This document shows, piece by piece, positions 30,528-40,990 of a stretch of DNA of 64,000 bases. Made by a program: the position numbers and the translations under genes. Within the stretch, counting starts at the first letter, position 1. Each line of letters starts with the position of its first letter. The stretch comes from Ceratopteris richardii (lineage: Eukaryota; Streptophyta; Polypodiopsida; Polypodiales; Pteridaceae): assembly GCA_020310875.1 (NCBI GenBank), contig CM035423.1, forward strand, positions 120,312,650-120,376,649. Direction: 5' to 3'. The notes under the pieces were generated by a model. That model did no database searches. It saw only the letters and a list, made by a program, of their open reading frames with translations, and had not been told where the DNA came from.

Positions 30528-33500
30528 ATGGCTGAAAGCAGTGATGTATTCCGTATGTTGGCTGTTGAGGATAAGTTGGATGGTACCAACTACCCATTAT
30601 GGGCTTATATGATGCGACATGTACTGGTTGCAAAAGGATTGTGGAACATTGTGCAGGGTGTTGAAAGACGTCCTGTTACACCTGTAACAACAGGTACTGC
30701 AAATACAGGTGTTGGAGCTGATGAAGATGGTGTCGAAGATGATATTCCGCAGATTCCTGTTCGTGTTGCTGTTTCTGTTGCACCTACTGCAGATCAGATT
30801 CGTTGGGATGGCAGAGATGCCCAGGCACATGCATTGATAGCTTTGTCTGTCAAACGTGCCATTATTCCTCACATTCGCTCTTGCAGAACAGCAAAGGATG
30901 CTTGGGATACACTTACCACTTTGTACCAGGCTAGGAATGAGGCTCGTGTTGCTTACCTCCGAAAACAGTTGGAGAGTGAGCACATGAATGAAGGTGATTC
31001 GATGGACAGTTTTCTTACAAAGATCAAAGACCTGAAGGAACAATTGATTTCTGCTGATGAGGTTATACCAGATAGCTCACTTGTGCAGACCGTTCTGAAT
31101 GGCCTTCCTGATTCATATCAGAGTTTTGCCTCTACTCTTCGATTGATGATGAAAGGCAATCCGAATGCCTTGTCATTTGAGGAATTAGTCTCTGTTCTGT
31201 TGCAGGAAGATCAGTCCAGGCAGAACAGGTCCATTATGCGTGTTGCAGATCAAGCTTTCCTGGCTAGTCAGAAGGGCAAAGGAAAATGGAGCTCTTCTAC
31301 TAGTAAGCAGAAATCTGCAAATGCTGCACAATCGAAGAACCAGGATAAAGATGAGAAGAAATCAGAAAAGCTGAAATTGTTCTGCAAGTACTGTAAAGGA
31401 AATGATCATATTATAAAGAACTGTCCAAAACTGGCTGCTAAAGAGGCAAAGAAGAAAGAGGCTGGAATGGTTGTTGCAGAGGCCTCTACACCAAAAACAG
31501 AGTCTGCAAATCTTGTGCAGGAAGAAGAATGGGTGTTTACTACTGTCTGCAGTTTTCACCCATCTTCTCATGATCAGTGCATGTCTGCAGTAGACTCAGA
31601 TGTTTGGTACTTTGACAGTGGGGCAACCAAATATATTACCTCGCAGCGCAGTTTCTTCTCTTCACTCGAGCCTGCCCCTACAGGGAATACTGTCACATGC
31701 GCCAATAACTCCTCTTATCCTGTTAAGGGAGTTGGTAAGATCATTCTGACTACTGCTGATGGTAGTTCTTTCACTTTGTCAGATGCTTTATTTGTGCCAG
31801 GAATCAAAAAGAACCTGTTATCAGTTTCTGCATTAGCTAAGATTGGCTTGGTTGTGAAATTCGTTGATGACAGGTGTACAGTCCATGATCTCTCAAATGG
31901 CGATGTGATTATTGCTTCTGGCATTTTATGTCGTGGGCTGTATAAGCTCATAGACTATGAAAAATCTGTGAATGATTCGGCATGTGCAGTTCATGATTCT
32001 CAGGCTATGTCAGATGCAAAGCTTTGGCATGCACGCTTTGGTCATCTGAATTTTGCTAGTTTGTTACGCCTGCAGAAATCTGAAATGGTGTCCTCTTTGC
32101 CCAAACTTGAGGCACCTGGAAAACATGTTTGTGAAGGCTGTATTTTGGGCAAAATGCAGCGTTCTTCCTTTCCAAAAGATGGTTCAGTTCGGGCTATGCA
32201 GAAATTGCAGCTTGTACATAGTGATGTCTGTGGTCCTATGCAGACACCCTCTTTTGGAAATTACCTTTACTTCGTGACTTTCATTGATGATTTTTCCAGG
32301 CATGCATGGGTATATCCACTCAAAGCAAAGTCCGAAGTGTTCACGTGCTTCAAACAGTTTTTGGTTTTGGCTGAAAATCTGTCAGCATGTAAAATGGGCA
32401 CCCTCCGTTCTGATCGAGGGGGGGAATATATGTCTTCAGACTTTAATGCATTTCTGGCTGAACGTGGGATAAAACACCAGTGTACAGTGCCGTATACACC
32501 TCAACAGAATGGAGTTGCTGAACGAAAGAACAGGTCACTCATGGAGATGGCAAGGTGCATGGTCAAAAGTCAGGCTTTACCACATAGTTTCTGGCTTGAG
32601 GCTGTCATGTGTGCAGCATATGTACTGAACAGGTGTCCCACGAAAGCGTTGCAGTCTATCACTCCATATGAGGCTTGGCATGACCGCAAGCCATCTGTTG
32701 CTCATCTGTGTGTTTTTGGTTGTTTGGCATATGCATTAGTGCCTGAACAACATCGCAGAAAATTGGATGATAAGGAAGTAAAATGTATTTTTGTTGGGTA
32801 CAGTTCTGAAAGTAAAGGCTATCGCTTGTATCATCCACAGACTAAACGCATTCTGGTTAGCCGTGATGTTGTCTTTGTGGAAGATGCTATTCAGCCATTG
32901 CTTTCATGTACTAAGGAGACATCTGTTAGCTCCAAAGACATGTATGATACTTTGATGCCTCTTTTTACAGGTGGACAAGCTAGCGCTGGTCCTAATGAGG
33001 CAACTTCTCAGCCTTTGCAGGTTTCATATGATGATGCAGATCATTCCATTTCTGATGCAGATTTACATGATGCACTTGTTGATGAGAGAGCTGATATTGA
33101 ACAGGCAAAAACTATGCCAAAATGGCTGGTGCAGACTTTGCGTGACAGCAAATTAGATGCACCTTTGTCATATCGTACTCGTTCAAGCTCTCATAGTACC
33201 TCCTTTGCATCAGATTGCTATGCTATGGCTGCATCTAGTCTCTGTGATGAGAATGAGCCTGTTTCTTTTGATGAAGCACAAAATTCAAAAAATTGGATGG
33301 CTGCTATGCAATCTGAATATGATGCTATAATGAAGAATGGTACATGGTCTTTATGTGACTTGCCTCCTGGCAAGAAGGCCATTGGCACTAAGTGGGTATA
33401 CAAGCTGAAGCGTAAACCTGATGGTACAGTTGATAGGTATAAGGCTAGGCTTGTTGCAAAGGGTTATGTGCAAGAAAGAGACATTGATTTTGATGAGACC

Positions 33501-34793
33501 TTTGCACCTACATGCCGTATGACTACTGTTCGGAGCATTTGTGCACTTGCAGCCCATCATGGTTGGAATGTACATCAGTTGGACATTAAAACAGCATTTC
33601 TGAATGGTGACTTGCATGAAGAAGTGTATGTTTTTCAGCCCCGTGGCTTTGTGCAGAAAGGGCATGAAAACCAGGTGTGCAGGTTAAAGAAGGCGTTATA
33701 TGGTTTAAAGCAAGCACCACGTGCTTGGTATGAGAAAATACATGCCTATCTGATTGCACATGGTTTTGAGAACAGTCCAACTGAAAGCACCTTATATGTT
33801 AAGCGTGCTAATGATGTGCTTTTGATCATTGTTGTCTATGTAGACGACATGCTGCTCACTGGTCCTCTTGAGAAGCATATTGCTGATTTCAAGGCTGATT
33901 TGCATGCCTCATTTGAGATGTCTGATTTGGGGCATTTGCATCACTATTTGGGCATTCAGTTTATACAAGTTGATGGTGGAATGGCTTTGTGTCAAACGAA
34001 ATATATTGACACATTATTGCAACGTTTTGGCCTTGAAGACTGTAAGCCTATTGCCACTCCTATGGAGACAGGTTTACGATTGAGTCTTCATGATGCTGGA
34101 GATGCATTTGATGCTGTTCTCTATCAGCAGGCTGTTGGATGCTTGATTTACTTATGCATTACTCGGCCAGATATTCAGTTTGCTATCTCACAGATGAGCA
34201 GGTTTATGCATTGCCCAGGAGTCACGCGTTGGAAAGCGGTTAAGCGCATCTTTCGCTACTTGAGTGGTACTCGGCTACTTGGGTTGTTTTATCCCAAGGG
34301 GGGATCACTACCGCCAGATTTGCATGCTTTTTCTGACTCAGATTGGGCTGGTTGCTATGACACTCGTGTGTCCACCAGTGGTTTTTGCTTCATGCTTGGT
34401 AGCTCATGTATATCTTGGTTGAGCAAGAAGCAGCCTACTGTGGCCACTTCCAGTTGTGAGGCTGAGTATAGGGTAGCTTTCACAGCGACTGTTGAGTGTG
34501 TGTGGCTCAGACGCCTTATGGCTGATTTGGGTGTTGGCCAGTCTTCTGCCACCACCATCTTCACTGACAGTCAGAGCGCATTGACAGTTGCGAGGAACCC
34601 TGTGTTCCATGCTCGCACTAAGCACATTGAGGTGCATTATCACTATGTAAGGGAGAGGTTCTCTGCTGGGGAGATCAGCTTGGCATATGTGCCCACGCAG
34701 GAAAACATTGCAGACCTTTTCACGAAGGCTCTGCCTAGGGAGAAGTTTGAAGCTTTCCGCAAAGCTTTGGGCTTACTTCCTTTTGTGGAGTGA
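30528..34793 (+). CDS. Copia F gag-pol polyprotein, intact
   Basis: An uninterrupted 1421-codon frame starting at ATG (GCCATGGCT context). Domains by residue: gag UBN2 (about 10-230, DGTNYPLWAYMMRH); zinc knuckle CKYCKGNDHIIKNC (about 286); aspartic protease FDSGATKYIT (about 362; family usually has HIT); integrase zinc region LWHARFGH and CEGC (about 500-545); catalytic core VHSDVCG (564), TLRSDRGGEY (about 629), QQNGVAERKNRS (about 663); reverse transcriptase KWVYKLKRKPDG, AFLNGDL, YGLKQAPRAW, VVYVDDMLL (about 1104); RNase H FSDSDWAGC, SSCEAEYR, FTDSQSA, HARTKHIEV. Full length for the family with all catalytic residues seen, so potentially autonomous. Its base composition is less AT-rich than the other Copia elements here. 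Confidence 0.96.
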   Translation: MAESSDVFRMLAVEDKLDGTNYPLWAYMMRHVLVAKGLWNIVQGVERRPVTPVTTGTANTGVGADEDGVEDDIPQIPVRVAVSVAPTADQIRWDGRDAQAHALIALSVKRAIIPHIRSCRTAKDAWDTLTTLYQARNEARVAYLRKQLESEHMNEGDSMDSFLTKIKDLKEQLISADEVIPDSSLVQTVLNGLPDSYQSFASTLRLMMKGNPNALSFEELVSVLLQEDQSRQNRSIMRVADQAFLASQKGKGKWSSSTSKQKSANAAQSKNQDKDEKKSEKLKLFCKYCKGNDHIIKNCPKLAAKEAKKKEAGMVVAEASTPKTESANLVQEEEWVFTTVCSFHPSSHDQCMSAVDSDVWYFDSGATKYITSQRSFFSSLEPAPTGNTVTCANNSSYPVKGVGKIILTTADGSSFTLSDALFVPGIKKNLLSVSALAKIGLVVKFVDDRCTVHDLSNGDVIIASGILCRGLYKLIDYEKSVNDSACAVHDSQAMSDAKLWHARFGHLNFASLLRLQKSEMVSSLPKLEAPGKHVCEGCILGKMQRSSFPKDGSVRAMQKLQLVHSDVCGPMQTPSFGNYLYFVTFIDDFSRHAWVYPLKAKSEVFTCFKQFLVLAENLSACKMGTLRSDRGGEYMSSDFNAFLAERGIKHQCTVPYTPQQNGVAERKNRSLMEMARCMVKSQALPHSFWLEAVMCAAYVLNRCPTKALQSITPYEAWHDRKPSVAHLCVFGCLAYALVPEQHRRKLDDKEVKCIFVGYSSESKGYRLYHPQTKRILVSRDVVFVEDAIQPLLSCTKETSVSSKDMYDTLMPLFTGGQASAGPNEATSQPLQVSYDDADHSISDADLHDALVDERADIEQAKTMPKWLVQTLRDSKLDAPLSYRTRSSSHSTSFASDCYAMAASSLCDENEPVSFDEAQNSKNWMAAMQSEYDAIMKNGTWSLCDLPPGKKAIGTKWVYKLKRKPDGTVDRYKARLVAKGYVQERDIDFDETFAPTCRMTTVRSICALAAHHGWNVHQLDIKTAFLNGDLHEEVYVFQPRGFVQKGHENQVCRLKKALYGLKQAPRAWYEKIHAYLIAHGFENSPTESTLYVKRANDVLLIIVVYVDDMLLTGPLEKHIADFKADLHASFEMSDLGHLHHYLGIQFIQVDGGMALCQTKYIDTLLQRFGLEDCKPIATPMETGLRLSLHDAGDAFDAVLYQQAVGCLIYLCITRPDIQFAISQMSRFMHCPGVTRWKAVKRIFRYLSGTRLLGLFYPKGGSLPPDLHAFSDSDWAGCYDTRVSTSGFCFMLGSSCISWLSKKQPTVATSSCEAEYRVAFTATVECVWLRRLMADLGVGQSSATTIFTDSQSALTVARNPVFHARTKHIEVHYHYVRERFSAGEISLAYVPTQENIADLFTKALPREKFEAFRKALGLLPFVE

Positions 34794-34854
34794 CTTCCAC
34801 ATAGCTCGGCACTTCCTTATACATGAGTGCCAGCTCCTTGTTCACCGCATCACT

Positions 34855-34867
34855 CCCAGGGGGGATT
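34855..34867 (+). other. Copia F polypurine tract
   Basis: CCCAGGGGGGATT directly before the 3' LTR; the site for plus-strand priming. Confidence 0.85.
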
Positions 34868-35097
34868 TGTTGATATATTTAGGTAGTGATGTGTGTGAAC
34901 ACTCTAGGACCGTCGGGGCACTTTTTTCCCTCTTTAGGAGGTTTTTTTCCCCCGGCTTGTATATACGCCTATTGCCCTAATGGGCTACTTATCTTTGTAC
35001 ATTCTCTAGAAATACATTCAGTCTTGTGTGTTGTGCTCCAAGCTTCTTCTTCTTCCTTGTGCTGTTCGCGTGCTTCCGCAGACGTCTAACTCCAACA
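34868..35097 (+). repeat. Copia F 3' LTR (230 bp)
   Basis: Same length as the 5' LTR with three substitutions; followed by the TSD copy ACCAA (35098-35102). It completes a 5155-bp element. Confidence 0.95.
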
Positions 35098-35102
35098 ACC
35101 AA

Positions 35103-36329
35103 CCCATATGAACTTCTCGAGTTATGTTAATGAAATCAATGTTCCCGTCTTAATGACTTACATAGGGCACGTTTTGGCAGAATTGTCTCCCAAGGCGATG
35201 TCCTGTTCTATAACTCGAAAACCTAGAACAACTATGTAAAGTCTTTTTGATGTTACAAGATAACTTACCTTTTGAAAAATAATGCAACTGTTTATTCTTC
35301 AAGAACAAATTATTTTAATCGGAGTATATCATTTCCAAAGGGGGAATATCAAACGGATCATGAGACGGAATGGACTATTATAGAATGGAACCTTCGAGAG
35401 TTAAAAATGTTCCCCGGTTTATCAATATCTTATTGTTTATCATTAAGAACTATGAAGCTAAATAGGAAAAATGAAAACCTTTCCTTGAGGAGATGAGAAA
35501 AAATAAAGCATGGAGAACCTAAGGCTATCCATTTTTAGAAGACCTCCTTTATAACTTGTGGATCCCAATCAAACACTTGTAGTTGAGAGGGATGTGGGTC
35601 ACATTGAAATTGGAGTAGAACTGATATAGAATGTTGAGTCAATGACCTTTGAAAGACAAGAAGTGGAATTTTCTCCAAGAAATTGATCTATTTATGGAAA
35701 AGAACCATATGTTATAACACTTACTTTGATAAAAAACATCACTACTTATATGGTGTCAAAGCTACCATATTGAAGAGAGCATTAAGTACTTATCTAACAA
35801 AAGCATAAAAGATCATAACCCATGATGAGTAGAGAGCCTTTTTTAGTTTCATGATGAGCCTCGGTGTAGGAAGTTCCAACAAGGATCCTACATAATCTCA
35901 TATGTATGACGTCATAAGGAAGAGGGATCCAAAGAAATTAAATTTCATCTAGGAAGGTAACTCAATAGATGCTACAAATAGAGTTCAGTGGAATGGCTAC
36001 AATATCCAGGATGGGTAGCTCTCATACTAAGTAAAGCTATTTGTCCCATGAGATGTGGAGTTAAGAATTTGGGTTTCGTATGTGTTTCATGAGAGACTCA
36101 TGCGGGCACCTAGGAATTAGCAAGACTTGTGATCCCGTTAAAATATAGGTTTATGAGATACATTTATGCATAGATTCCAAATGGGACATGGTAGGCTACC
36201 ATTTTGGACTACATTATAGGATTAACAACACTTAGAGATGGCATGACTTTAATTGGGTATTTGTGCATGGGTTACCACAAAATGGCTAGCTTTATTTCAA
36301 CAAGATCTATAGTGACTTCTCCGGTACAA
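35103..36329. other. Unassigned flank of Copia F
   Basis: About 1.2 kb continuing the sequence interrupted by Copia F. I see no protein, RNA or repeat I can name; the only open frames are short. It may be old transposon debris because it runs into the ancient Copia remnant. Confidence 0.4.
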
Positions 36330-36425
36330 AATTATAATATGCTAGAAATATTTGAACACTTTAATATTCATGCTTGTAAACTAATAGATATACCACTTGG
36401 CGCTAATTTTAAGTTTTGGGTTGAT
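36330..36425 (+). pseudogene. Ancient Copia remnant, segment 1
   Basis: Encodes NMLEIFEHFNIHACKLIDIP then LGANFK, the tail of the Copia RT region (family pattern: ..RF.M..CKP..TPL....KL). The text is interrupted at 36425 by the LINE and resumes at 47553. The last 15 bases (36411-36425) are the LINE target-site duplication. Confidence 0.6.
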
Positions 36426-36981
36426 CACATACAAAAACCTTCCCAACGCGTGCTTCCGTTGTGGCCAGCAAGGTCACAGGATTAAAGATTGCCCTCTCAG
36501 GCAAAAAAACAAGCGCTTTCAAGAAGCCCCCGAAACCGCTCAAGACAACATTGGCGATTTGACCCACTCGACCAAGGAGGGGGAAGGCAAGGGCCTCCTT
36601 TATCCGCAAGCTGATGCTGATGGCTTTATGGAAGTTAGAAGAAGAAGGAAAAGAAGCCCTAGGGCCAACGGGGAGAGAAACAACCTGCCGCCTACCCCCT
36701 ACAGCAATTTGTATTGCAATCTAGAAAAGGAGATCAATGAGCTTGACTACCCAGGTGGGAAGCTACTTGAGATAGACACCTACGACAAAGCCCTAGAGAT
36801 CCATGACAACAAAGAAACCCCCCAGGAGGGTTACACTACAAGCAAAGAAGATGGTTTCACCACTAGTAACGAAGACAACATGGATAGTGAAAGTTCCATC
36901 ATCGGATCGACGATCCCGGAAACGGTGCCGAGCACGGGGCCCAAGTCTCCCCAGCAAGGGACATCCCGCAAAGGAAAATAG
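36426..36981 (+). pseudogene. LINE ORF1 fragment with CCHC knuckle
   Basis: The LINE begins here, 5'-truncated. Its first coding text is KNLPNACFRCGQQGHRIKDC, a CCHC knuckle typical of plant L1-type ORF1 proteins, followed by a basic and a Ser/Thr/Glu-rich tail ending at 36981. ORF1 would bind LINE RNA. The N-terminal RNA-binding domain is missing, so it is a fragment. Confidence 0.8.
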
Positions 36982-37115
36982 CCTATGGAGCTACCCTGGA
37001 AAAGCCCCCACAAGAACCGACTTCTAAGTCGGGATCAGATCCCAGCGAAAAAGAAAGACGAAGTCAAGAGAAGAAAGGACAAAGCTCCCTCCCGCAAAGA
37101 GGGATCAATGCAAAA

Positions 37116-39732
37116 ATGATTGTCATCTCGCTAAATGCTCGAGGGCTAACCGACCCCTCAAGAGCGACCATCATTGGTCAATGGCTTCGCGACATTAGCT
37201 TAAACCCAGACTTTATATGTATTCAAGAGATTAAAATTGACGGAGAAGACCTCCAGAAGCGGCTCAGACAGATCTCCTCGGCCCATGTGTGGATCCCAAC
37301 GAAGCACCAGCGGGGGTCTGGAGGAACGGTTATCGGTGTTAAACAACTCTGGTTTGAAAAGCTTGAAAACTCCATTGAAGATGTTAGTCACCGTTGGTGC
37401 TCCTCTTTGTGTTACTATGGTTTCTTTGTATGCCCCTAACGGGGATTTGGAGAGACTGAACACTTGGGCTTCCTTAGACTCACTTCCCCTCAACGTGCTT
37501 ATTTGTGGAGACTTCAACATGGTGGAAGACCCTATGGACAGATGGATGGGCAAGGGCAGGGTCATCGACAGTCGGGAGAAAGAAACGTGGGACATGACCA
37601 AACTCCACTTGGATTTGATTGAGTTCAAAGACTCGAGTGGCTTTTCTTGGTCGAATCTCCAAGCGGGCGAGGACCTGAGGAAAGCTAGACTCGATAGATG
37701 CTACATCTCCCAGAGTTTTACTCAACAGTGGGGCCACCCTACCATCACGCAACGCACTGACCTCACTATCTCTGATCACTACCCGATCGTTATCACTTTT
37801 CAACCTTCCAACAAAATCCGCAAGGCTCCGTGGTTCCATGCCAACGCAACCACCTTCTCTATCCCTTCTGTCCACCAAGAAATTGCTGATGTGTGGAAAG
37901 TGGCGTTCGCCTCTGGCTTGGCCCCTGCCAAGTGCTGGAGAAGTGCGGTCGACAAGTCTCGTAAGATCATGATCAGAACTAAGAAGATGCTCGAGACTGT
38001 GCGGCGGGCTCGTAGGGAAGCCCTTTACCACAGACTCTGGCGGCTCGAGGAGGAAGTGAACAAAGGAAAACAACAAGCCCAGAAAGGCCTCAGGAAAATC
38101 AGAGCAGTGTTGAGATACGAGGAAGAATTACAAAGGAAAAACTTGCAAATCTTCTTCAAGGAGTGGTGGGCTGGCAAAGCCGACAAACCCACCAAAGAGA
38201 TGTGTCGTATCCTTAAAAGGAAACACAGCAGAGAGTCGATCCCCCTTCTGCTAGACCCACATGGCAATGTTTGCAATTCGGAAGAAGATAATTTTGGCAT
38301 CATCGAGGGGCACTTCACGAGACTCCTGGGAACCTCGAACCCTCTTTCCCACCATAGAAGGGACTGTATGGCTGCCATTTCTAGGGTTTCCCCCCGGAGG
38401 ATACCACCCAACCTCCACTCCCTTCTTCATGCCCCTATCTCGGAATCAGAAATCATTGAGGTCATTGATGCCCTCCCCCTCGGTAAAAGCCCGGGACCCG
38501 ACGAACTCACTAACGAGTTCTTTAAATCCTTCAAGCTGGTGGTTGCCACCCCTCTTCGGATGGTTTGGCAAGAAGCGCTAAAGTTTGGTGCTCTTCCTTC
38601 TTGTCTAAATAATGGAATTATCAAGTTGATACACAAGAAGGGGGAAAAGAACAGAATCGAGAACTGGCGGCCTATTACGATGCTCCAAACAGGATACAAG
38701 ATCATCGCCAAAGTCATTGCCAACAGACTCTCGTGCCACCTGAGATCTTGGCTTAGTGAGGACCAAAAAGGTTTCATCAAAGGCAGGTCTATCCTGGAAA
38801 CCATTATGGATATTTGGGAAGGTATTCAATTTGCAAATGAGTCTAATCAAGATGTGGTTTTCCTCAAGATCGACTTTGACAAAGCCTACGACAGACTAGA
38901 ATGGGACTATATTCTGCAGTCGCTCCAAGATCTCGGACTTAGTCAGAAATTCACCAAGAAGATCGCGACCCTTCTCGGAAACGCAACGACCCAAATTAAC
39001 GTTAACGGCAAGCTTTCGAAGGCGATCCATCTTAGAAGATCGATTAGACAAGGATGCCCTCTGGCCCCCCTTCTTTTTGCCATCGCCACTGAGGGGCTGA
39101 GCAGACTTGTGGCTCATCATGTGGAGGCTGGCAATATCAAAGGCCTCCGGCTGCCTCACGACCACAGTCAAATCATCATGAGACTTTTTGCTGACGATAT
39201 GAACGCGTTCGTCCACAATGATAGTACCAGCCTGGAGACCTTCTGGAGGTGTCTTGCTACCTTTTGTGATACCTCTGGATCCAAAATCAACCACTCCAAG
39301 ACCGCCTTCAGGGCTATTGTGGGACAGCATCCTGGCCTTCTCACTGATCATGGCTGTCAAATCATTCCGCAGGGCCAAATCCTTCGACTTCTTGGAATCC
39401 CCTTGGGGTTTGGCGTCTCTATGGAGCAGCGATGGAACTCGGTGTTGGCTAAACTCGAAAACAAACTTAACTATTGGAGAGGTATGCAAATCAATCTCGT
39501 TGGGCGTGTGATGGTTATCAACACGTTCCTCCTCTCTTCTACCATCTATTTCCTTTCTTGCTGGAGACCGAATGAGCAAGGCCTGTCCAAACTGAATAGT
39601 ATTTGTAGAAACTTTCTTTGGACGGGCGATCATAACAGAAGGGGGGTGCCTAAAATCAAATGGGCCATCTGCACTAGCCCGAGAGATAGCGGGGGGCTTG
39701 GTATCCTGGACATTGGGTGTATGGCTAACAAA
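37116..39732 (+). pseudogene. LINE ORF2, endonuclease and RT (frameshifted, interrupted)
   Basis: APE-type endonuclease: ISLNARGLTD, IQEIKID, GGTVIGV in the first frame; then after a single phase change near 37410, SLYAPNGD, ICGDFNMVED and SDHYPIV. Reverse transcriptase: KSPGPDELTNEFFK, NWRPITMLQTGYKIIAK, DQKGFIKGRSI, LKIDFDKAYDRLEW, GCPLAPLLFAI, MRLFADDMNAF (FADD catalytic box) and LLGIPLGFG. It performs target-primed reverse transcription. At 39732 the reading is cut by Copia B after the codons for MANK and resumes in phase at 46206. The one frameshift makes the copy non-autonomous even without the insertion. Confidence 0.9.
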
Positions 39733-40761
39733 TGTTGGAGCAAACCAATCACAAATTGGTGATTATACAGATCTTGGAGAATGCTTATGGTCAGAATGAA
39801 GCAAAGGAAGACATTTGAAAAAAAAAATGAAGAAGAAGTTAGAATGTTGTCTTGTACACATATGTACATATAAGTGAAGAATCTTGTAAGCTACCATAGT
39901 TAAATCCTTAGGATGATAAGGAGTAGAGTCATAGACGCGAGATGAGTCCAAAGTCATGTATATATAAGATAATTATGACAAGAAATGTATGAGAGAAAGT
40001 AATAGAGTCATTTTGTAGATGACAATTTTGAGGAAGATGTGTAGAGAGTTTTTTCCCAGAAAATGGCGACGGGTTTTTCTCTGAGTGCTCTCTGTCTGAT
40101 CATGTGGATCAGAAATCCTTTTGTACACATCTAATTGAGAAGCTAATGAAGCTATGTCTAGAGTTTCAGAATCTAATTCCTCTCCTACTGTGAGAATGAT
40201 CATTAGGAACATTCATATGTAGAGTGTGAGAACTGAAGCCAAAAGTAGCGCACTTTTCCGTCTCAGTATTTTGATCAGATCTGAGTGTATACTGTAAAGT
40301 TTTTGATGAGTGAGCACTTAAAATTTAAGTTAGAAGATGAGGAAGGTATGGCTAAAAGCATTTAGCAAAACGGGTTCCAGATTGGGAGAAATCAAGTTAA
40401 GAAGTTGACTATGTCGAAGGCGCAACTTCTGAGAGTCATTTTCTGACATGTATTTGATCTTAATGATCAAATTAAACTTTTGGTGATTAGTTTTTGAGAA
40501 CTAATGGCTAGTATGATTGCGCAAAGGTATTGCTAATACTTGTGCATCATTTACTTGAAAAAATTTGAAGATTTGTGCAGGTAAAGAAGTTGATATCTGA
40601 AGCAGACTTTCTGAAATTGACACTTCTTCACTCAGAGAAGTGTTGCTTGAAGTTTTGGTAAAAAAGGAACATTGTTTGTGTAAAGTTTGGTTTATAGCTG
40701 ACATAGAAGTGTTCTTAAGTCAGTGTAGATCAAACCTTTGGAGATTAAAAGGTCTCCAACA
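39733..40761 (+). repeat. Copia B 5' LTR (1029 bp)
   Basis: TGTTGGAG to CTCCAACA, a perfect 8-bp terminal inverted repeat. Preceded by TSD ACAAA (39728-39732). The only difference from the 3' LTR that I see is T versus C near 39840. Confidence 0.96.
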
Positions 40762-40762
40762 G

Positions 40763-40774
40763 TGGTATCAGAGC
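40763..40774 (+). other. Copia B primer-binding site
   Basis: TGGTATCAGAGC one base after the LTR, the initiator tRNA-Met type. The leader to the gag start is 229 bp and has no array like that of Copia A. Confidence 0.94.
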
Positions 40775-40990
40775 TAAAGGTGAAGTACAGGAGAAGAAAA
40801 GATAATCGAAGTTCCGACTGGTGCAGATATTGAAGATCTTTCAAATCAAAGGAGGATAAGGACAAATTATTGAAGATAACTTGCAGAAGTTCATAGTACA
40901 AGTTTGAAAGAATCAAGAAGGACAAAGAATATATCAAAGGTACACTTTCTCTTCATAAACCATAGTAATTGCAGACACAGAAAGTCAAGG

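Noticed and set aside
37480..38411. Minus-strand ORFs of 128-198 codons opposite LINE ORF2
   Set aside because: Shadow frames of ORF2, which has clear endonuclease and RT motifs on the plus strand.
40904..40990. 29-codon upstream extension of Copia B gag
   Set aside because: Related elements start at MGESLQ or MGDSLQ, and the extension shows no similarity to them.
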